From: Owenia fusiformis | Lineage: Eukaryota > Annelida > Polychaeta > Sabellida > Oweniidae | NCBI GenBank assembly: GCA_903813345.2 | Contig: CAIIXF020000005.1 | Location: forward strand, 26,291,375 to 26,355,374 | Direction of reading: 5' to 3' | Length of the DNA: 64,000 nucleotides | In this document: one piece after another, positions 57,801 to 64,000 of the stretch | Position numbering within the stretch: the first letter of the stretch is position 1 | How the letters are laid out: each line of letters starts with the position of its first letter | Position numbers and translations under genes: made by a program | The notes under the pieces: generated by a model | The model's input: only the letters and a program-made list of their open reading frames with translations | Databases searched by the model: none | What the model was told of the DNA's origin: nothing

Positions 57801-59253
57801 TCAAAATGTATAGAACTCAGTCACAATGTTTTTTTGTTATAGCCTATGCTAAAAGTATGACTAATAAGCAATGAATAAAATAATGATTGTAATAATGGTA
57901 ATATAACACCTGATATTGGTAAAGCCCTTTCTTATGCCCTCGGGCCCCTTATGGAGAACCGAAGTGATGCAATTGTTTCTCTAATTTCATTTTCGCGGCT
58001 GATTAGAAATGAAGCTATTCCGTATCTATTATTGTGATTTGGATCGTGTAATATTTCAGAAGTCTGTAAAACAATACTGCTAATTAATGTTATTATAAGA
58101 AAAGCTAGCACCTTAAACTGGCACCTGGTGATTAATATGTACCTATCATGTCATATAACAATTATGGAATCATAATTACATTAATAACATTGTTTTATGT
58201 GTAACTTATACCCTATGCCCACTCTGGGGATCTGAGACCTATTAGCTAGGGGTTTATCCTGTTTATATCACGCTAAATTGATTAAAAAGAATAAAGATGG
58301 GTTAGTGTCACAGTGTGTCCTGGTTTACCTTGATAACAAGCTTACACCTGTACAATCAGGTGTTGAGATATACAGGTATGACTAACCTTACCTTGGGACT
58401 ACTTACCTATGTCAGTTTGTTCAGATTAATGTACCATCCAACTAAATTCCACTGTTTAATATTATTTTAAAAACAAGAGAAATTTCAAGTGCTTATTAGC
58501 TATTAAAATTGTTGATGGATGTAGTACCTAGTGAATCATTTTGGAAATTAGGATATAGTTTATCTGGGATATGAATAATGTTATTGGTTTTACTGTTAGT
58601 GTCTGTTCTTTCTATCTTGCAGTATAAGTAGAAATTTACAATATTTAGAGACGAGATTCCAGTACAAACGTTATTTTCTAAATGCTAAGTGTGAAAATTC
58701 TGGTCTCAACATTTCTTGTCAAAAAGTTCAACTTTGAAGGTGTAAGGAATGGTTAGAAATAAATCATGCTCAGCAATTTCAATGCCACTCATAAGCTCTT
58801 GTCAAAAGTGCTTGATAAATACAGCTTGGGATTAGTGGTTGGGTGTGTTTGTAGGGCAATGGGTACATGGTAAGGGATGTTTTTACAGGTGCTCTCCAGG
58901 TTCTCAATACTTCCTTCAAATCCCCTCCAAAACTCAAACTTTACAAAACCTCCAAATCTCACCATTCTTTTGTTTTATTTTAGTAAGACACTTCCAAGAT
59001 CATTAATCTGAATCATATTATAACAAATATGCATCATCCTGTCCAGTTAACATTATAGATTTGTATATGTACAACACTACAGTTTTATATTTGTTTATAA
59101 GTATACATGGCCATTCATGTATTTCAGTGGCATATTCAACATTCAAATTTGTCTGATTTGATATATGTTTTGTTCTTTTAGATATCTACAAGGAAATGAC
59201 ATCAGCTTCATCCCAAGTAATGCATTTGTTGGTCTCACCAAACTGGAAACTAT
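54825..59253 (+). CDS. Secreted or membrane leucine-rich-repeat protein, 5' part
   Basis: Two coding exons: 54825-55015 and 59182-59253, with a 4.2 kb intron; the phase-2 junction joins in frame. The first gives a signal peptide (start MAARKWIFLAFVLISG, likely cut after GVSG) and a cysteine-rich LRR N-terminal cap, CPDVCSCLGNAVDC, followed by AIPADIPNWATDL. The second is exactly 72 nt, one 24-residue repeat: YLQGNDISFIPSNAF then VGLTKLETM. One-repeat-per-exon of 72 nt is typical of Slit, LRIG, peroxidasin and LGR genes. The cap most resembles LRIG or Slit; I cannot choose. The cap carries a few extra residues (KKE) before the first repeat strand. The donor at 59254 is good, and no later repeat exon is found before 64000, so the gene continues past the edge. 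Confidence 0.85.
55016..59181 (+). other. First coding intron of the LRR gene
   Basis: 4.2 kb, GTAAG...TTTTAG. No other gene or clear transposon seen. A weak exon-like stretch at about 58623 was considered and rejected. Confidence 0.7.
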
Positions 59254-62200
59254 GTAAGTATTCAATCGTATTTCAACTGATCTGGACCAAACATTCACCT
59301 CAAAGATCTGAATTATGTTTATTTGAATGTGAAGGTTGGGTGAGTGAGGTTGAGGTGAGGAATGAATCTGTGAATGTTTAAAAGATGATTGTGTTACTAT
59401 ATCTTGATTGAAATTGGTATTTCACTTATATACAGAGTATTTGGACATTCACATAGTCTTGCTTCAAATCTCATGTTTTGCTATATTTGCCCAAAACGAG
59501 CTGAATTTAGGGAATAAAGTTATACTTTTGTGTGGGTATAAGGATTTGGCTCAAGCAGGACTATAATACTGAATTCATTCAGCTTTTCAAAGTAAAAGTT
59601 ACTTCCACTTCTGCTCAATCTATACCCAGGGTGGTTGTATGGTAGAAGTCTGCAGACATCAAAGTCTAATGAGCCAACTTGGGTCCATGTGCCCACAACA
59701 TGTGTTTATTTGGACTGAGAATAAATCTCTATCAGATGTATGCTGGGCTGATCAAAGAGACCATACATCCTTTTCTATATGGACCACAGGGCCCAGAGGT
59801 CATTTTCTGATTTTTCCATTTGTATTGGGCAACTTGGTGAATCCTGTTATGTAAGATGTAATGCCATGTGTTCTGTTGAGGTGAATATACAGGGTAATAT
59901 TTCTGTTAACCAAAGAAAGGGTTCAGAAGAGAAGGGTAACAGACAGCATCATTTGTTATTAACACTCATCAGAATCTTTAAGAGTTGAAACCCTGCCATA
60001 TACGCTGTAAGTCTTTTCTGTACATCTTAAATGTCACTAACATTTGAGGAATATGTATGGTGTATGATCCAAATTGTACATCCTTTTTATCTTGAAAAAG
60101 TGTGAATTTTGCGGTTGATGTGTCTGAAAACTGTCAAGAGAAGAATGTAAGGTTTCCTTGTGTGAGAAGGGGTAAGTGAGAGAGTTCTCCTGTAAGGTAA
60201 AACAAAGTGTGAAAAAGGTAAACCTGTTCCTTGTTTGAAGTAAAGAGCATCCTCAGATAAGAACCACATTTTATAGCAGTTTTGAAACTTGATAAATTTG
60301 TCAGCATTCTTCACTGATTGCTTTCCACAGATGCATAGATCTTGGCCAAGTAGAGAAATCAGTAAAGCCAACCCATGGATAACACTGTTCAGATATAAAA
60401 CATGCATACTGTTAGACCATAACCAGGCAGTTTGGCCCTGTTGTGGAATATTTTATCACCATTTAGGAACATTAACAAAATTTGTCAGTCGTTTACATGG
60501 CTTCCTAATTTAGCAGTTTTGTAAAATGGGCGATGAGTTGGAATGAATTGTAGGGCCCTGTTGTTACTAGGCAACCATAGACAGTGATTTATGGAGTTTT
60601 TATACAAATTATCCATTCCCTTCCTGGCTCAGCAAGCTGTTACACCAAATTCTATAGACAATGTAGGCCTTATGTCATATTTAGCAATATTCTTCACAGA
60701 ATGTTAACATGTTACTGCATTCTAATAATGCCGGAGAGGATTTTATCTGCCAGTGCACTATTGTTTACAAGCTTGTGAATGTTGCAGATATCTTTGCTAA
60801 GGGTAATGAATGGATGTGTGGCATCATTTATACCAACACCTACAAATACAGTAAACATATTCCCATCTATGTTTTTATACAATAGACAAATGGTCCACAT
60901 TTCAAACAACACTTAAGGGTTTAACACAGTAAATTTTGATGATTTGTTGAACTATCCTTTATTTCTTCTATTATTTCTCATGAAGAGTATCAGTAAGCCA
61001 GCATCATATAAAAATTTGATGTTCATGTTTGAACGGTTGAGGTGTCACCATTGGTTCTAAAAGTTATGACACATGTGTGGTATTATTATACTGCATCGTG
61101 ATCTTGTCAATAAAACGGTTGAAGGTGCATTTAAGAAATATCATAATTTATTAGTTTCATCATTAGAACGATACCTATGATAAAGAAATAATTTGTCTAA
61201 CTCTTGACATGAATCGTTAAAAGCTGTGACTCTTTCAATGTAAAGTTTCACTATTTAAATTTCATATACAGATTACAAATGTTAATAAGAGTCCTATGTT
61301 GAATACATTTCGACACAGTTTTGCGTTCACAAGTGCACAGGTGATGTGGTTCAAACTTATTTCCTCAAATTTAGTTCAGAACTCTTGAGATTCTCAGTTC
61401 TCCTAGCTTATTGTTCGATTTATTGGTTGAATTTGAGCTCCTTATAAATAACAATAGCCGAGGCTATATAGTCTCCCATTGAAATAAAGTTCTAAAGAAA
61501 ATCTATTGCAGTCTTTTGAAACGAGTGTGAAAAGCATTGTTCGAACAATAGAGGACTTTATTGGACTCCAGATCATTATTGAAAATGTGGCTAAGAAAAT
61601 ACATCAATGTGGTAGAGAAGTATGAAGCGAGCACATTTGGCACAATATAAATCCATATCAGCCCATGTTATTTTCAAAGGAATTTTTGTTTTTATAATAG
61701 AATTTACATTGCCTTAAAAACACTGAAGTACCAATCGGGGTTCAATAGTTTTTTTTCAACATTTGCATACTGGATTTTTAGATGGCAATTTTGTCGATCC
61801 TGCATTTTTGTCATCTTATATTGAGCACTCTCATTTCATAGACAAATCTTCAGCATAGTTGTCTCAGTTAATAATGCATATTGGTCATTTCAAGACCTAG
61901 GTTTATTTTAAATTTGTTCAAGTGTTAGGTTGGCTATATGTGATTAGACGCCCCTTATCTGGATATATTAACCACCAGTTTACATTGTAAACAAGAGATA
62001 CGATGATCAAGACTAGATAAGTCACAAAATGCTCTTATAGACACTCATCAATTTGCCATGTTTTGAAGAAAATTGTTTTAAACTTAGCTGTATGCCATAT
62101 TTACTTGATGATGGTTGCCGAAAATAAACTGGTGGGACATGCAACATGATATTTTAGAGATACTTGTAATAATGATACTGTAATTAACGAAATTAGTGAT

Positions 62201-64000
62201 ATGAATGAAACATCATTATTTCTATTTCATTCTATTCTATTTGTCATTTATCTCTGAAAGCTTTCATCTAAATAATTTGAACGAAGTGACATTTTTTCTG
62301 ATTTAGGTGTTGTTTCAATTACAAACAGTGGGTGTTTGCTGCACAATGCAACTTCCATCCCAGTTGAAATTAGATTGAATATCTCACAGTTGTGTTAAGA
62401 AAACTGTAAAATATTCACCATTTCTTTGGTTGTCATGGTAACGAGAGGCAAGTGATGAACAGCGTACTGACTGATGTATCAGTTATGTTTTGGTCATAAG
62501 CACAGTGGGATGGATGTAGAACAGCATCTTGAAGGCATTCAGATCCCTGTTTAGTCTCGCAGACATCTACAGCAAAGCTTTTGCATCATCCAAAATCATA
62601 TTTCAGAGTAATTTTGTTTGCAAACTTTGGATGAACCTAGAGCTGGATCTCTTCCTTTCCCCTGACTGTACTCATTGAAGACAGGTTTATCATTGGCCTA
62701 CTTGATCATATAACCCAGTTGGGGCTGGATTTGTGTTATACCTTTGATTAGAACTTTTTCTGATAAATTATTCATGGCAAAAATATACATGTGCGGCACT
62801 TATCTATTCTCAAACATGTATCTAATGATAGCAATTGGTAATTGATTATAAATCATGGCAAATCAGGTGGTGTCAATATCAGACATGCAAACCCTGCATC
62901 AATGTTAAATATTCATCCCTTGTGAGGCACATGATTGTAGCACGCAACCTTCAACTAATTACCTCATTGGGAATGGGTTTGTCGGAATTTCATAAAAATT
63001 TGTAAATTGTAACACAAGTCAATGGTCAATGACGTCTTCCTTTTAACTCTTTACAAAAATGAACGATATCTTTTGTGAAAAGGATTGCATCTCTCTTATG
63101 CTATTGTCTGAGGAATCTAGAAAATGTTTAAGATCAGTGAATGCTTTTTTGGTTTATTTGTACTAGTGATTTGTATTTTAGATCACATAATATAGGAATT
63201 CTTCAGTAGCATTCCCTGGAGTTCATGTATGTTTTTGGTTGTTTTGAGAACGTACCGGATATTCATGTCCTCTTGCACTTGATGTGTCACTTGATTTGGC
63301 ATTTTTCAATGAGAACATTCCTCTATTGAAGCCCATTGATACTGTATTGTGGTCACTTGCAGGTGTTATACCATGACAAATCTCTTCCATTACATAGAAA
63401 AATTCTCAACACAATATTTACATGAGGAAACCTACTCATACCCATTACATGAATTCTTAATTTGTTTCTGAAAAAGTCAAAAAACTTGTGTTTAAGTGAA
63501 GTTTTGAGGTGATTTGATGACTTCCTTTAAGGTTTCAAAGACTTAAGTGTTGCCAGTTCTATTACATTATACACAATAGACAACCCAATAAGAACCCTCT
63601 TAATCCCACTTTGATAACCTTCTTTGAGATTGTAACATTTTTACCAGTGAGCGCAAATACTTGAATTTATTTACTTTAAATAGAAGCACTATTATAAAGA
63701 ATTTTTGGTATGATTTCAATTTTATTTGAATATGTGACTGTATATTGACTCAATGGTGGATAATTATATTGGATACATATGCCTATTTACTTAATTGTTT
63801 GTCTTGTGTTTTCCCTATTCTGGCTCCTTACATGGTTCTATGTGTGCTTAGTATTGGTTGCTATAGCTACTTTCTACCTTGTGTCAATGCTTCAAAGCCC
63901 TCCTGAATGGCCATACTTGAAATTGGATTTACTTCAGTTTTGCTATTCTTTCTATGTTATTTTGATACCCCGCAGCACATTGCTTTCTCAATACAAATTG
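59254..64000 (+). other. Second intron of the LRR gene, runs off the window
   Basis: Begins GTAAGT. It contains the mini-element at 59454-59573. No further 72-nt LRR exon is visible, so the intron exceeds 4.7 kb. Frames on both strands around 59639-60912 show no domain. Confidence 0.6.
59454..59573. mobile_element. ~120-bp TAGTCTTGC-family mini-element
   Basis: The left end TAGTCTTGCTTCAAATC and the right end GGATTTGGCTCAAGCAGGACTA are imperfect inverses, in the second intron of the LRR gene. Confidence 0.55.

Noticed and set aside
58623-58738. Exon-like stretch after a CAG acceptor that could follow LRR exon 1 (reads ISRNLQYLETRF)
   Set aside because: No donor follows before a stop, the LRR consensus is poor, and the 72-nt exon at 59182 fits far better.
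62258-62310. LRR-like reading 'FHLNNLNEV' in the last intron
   Set aside because: No acceptor at the right place and a stop soon after; probably chance.
1-64000. tRNA or rRNA genes
   Set aside because: No cloverleaf with A/B box promoter elements or rRNA-like block was noticed by eye; a tRNAscan run would be needed to exclude them.

Overview
This 64 kb window is nuclear DNA from an animal, most likely a marine invertebrate. It is AT-rich, has small phase-consistent exons with GT-AG introns, holds no bacterial-style genes, and is crowded with short inverted-repeat transposons carrying poly-G/poly-C runs. The species cannot be fixed from the sequence. Most open frames above 60 codons lie in repeats and are not genes.

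Layout. 1-10.6 kb is repeat-rich: two copies of a C-rich satellite-like element, an exact 413-bp tandem array, a 510-bp inverted-repeat element and a CRE/CCAAT/GC-box cluster. 10.8-24.0 kb (+) holds the last nine coding exons of a TMEM43 (LUMA) orthologue; its 5' exons are not in the window. At least seven distinct small transposons sit in its introns. 24.6-54 kb is gene-poor: a 1.6 kb element with nuclear-receptor-like half-sites, an 0.8 kb mariner-like element, a 2.3 kb element with ~460-bp terminal inverted repeats, and five minisatellites (units of 33, 17, 67, 21 and 21 bp). 54.5-64 kb (+) holds the promoter and first two coding exons of a secreted or membrane leucine-rich-repeat protein, which continues past the right edge.

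The most interesting discovery is inside the last TMEM43 intron (17641-23757). On the minus strand, two tandemly duplicated three-exon genes encode small secreted peptides of 118 and 115 residues. Both have a signal-peptide exon, a 101-nt exon with six cysteines in the identical pattern CC-x9-C-x6-CC-x9-C, and a 161-nt third exon. Between the copies I count 42 aligned codons with amino-acid replacements and only 5 with silent changes; in the part after the signal peptide it is 39 to 2. This is the pattern expected of a fast-evolving secreted peptide family (defence, reproduction, signalling or venom-like roles are all possible). I do not recognise the family.

Directly after these genes, the acceptor and 5' part of the last TMEM43 exon are triplicated with a 112-bp period. 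Only the third copy continues to the normal C-terminus; the first two lead to an early stop. TMEM43, the nested pair and the LRR gene are separate units; nothing shows that they work in one pathway.
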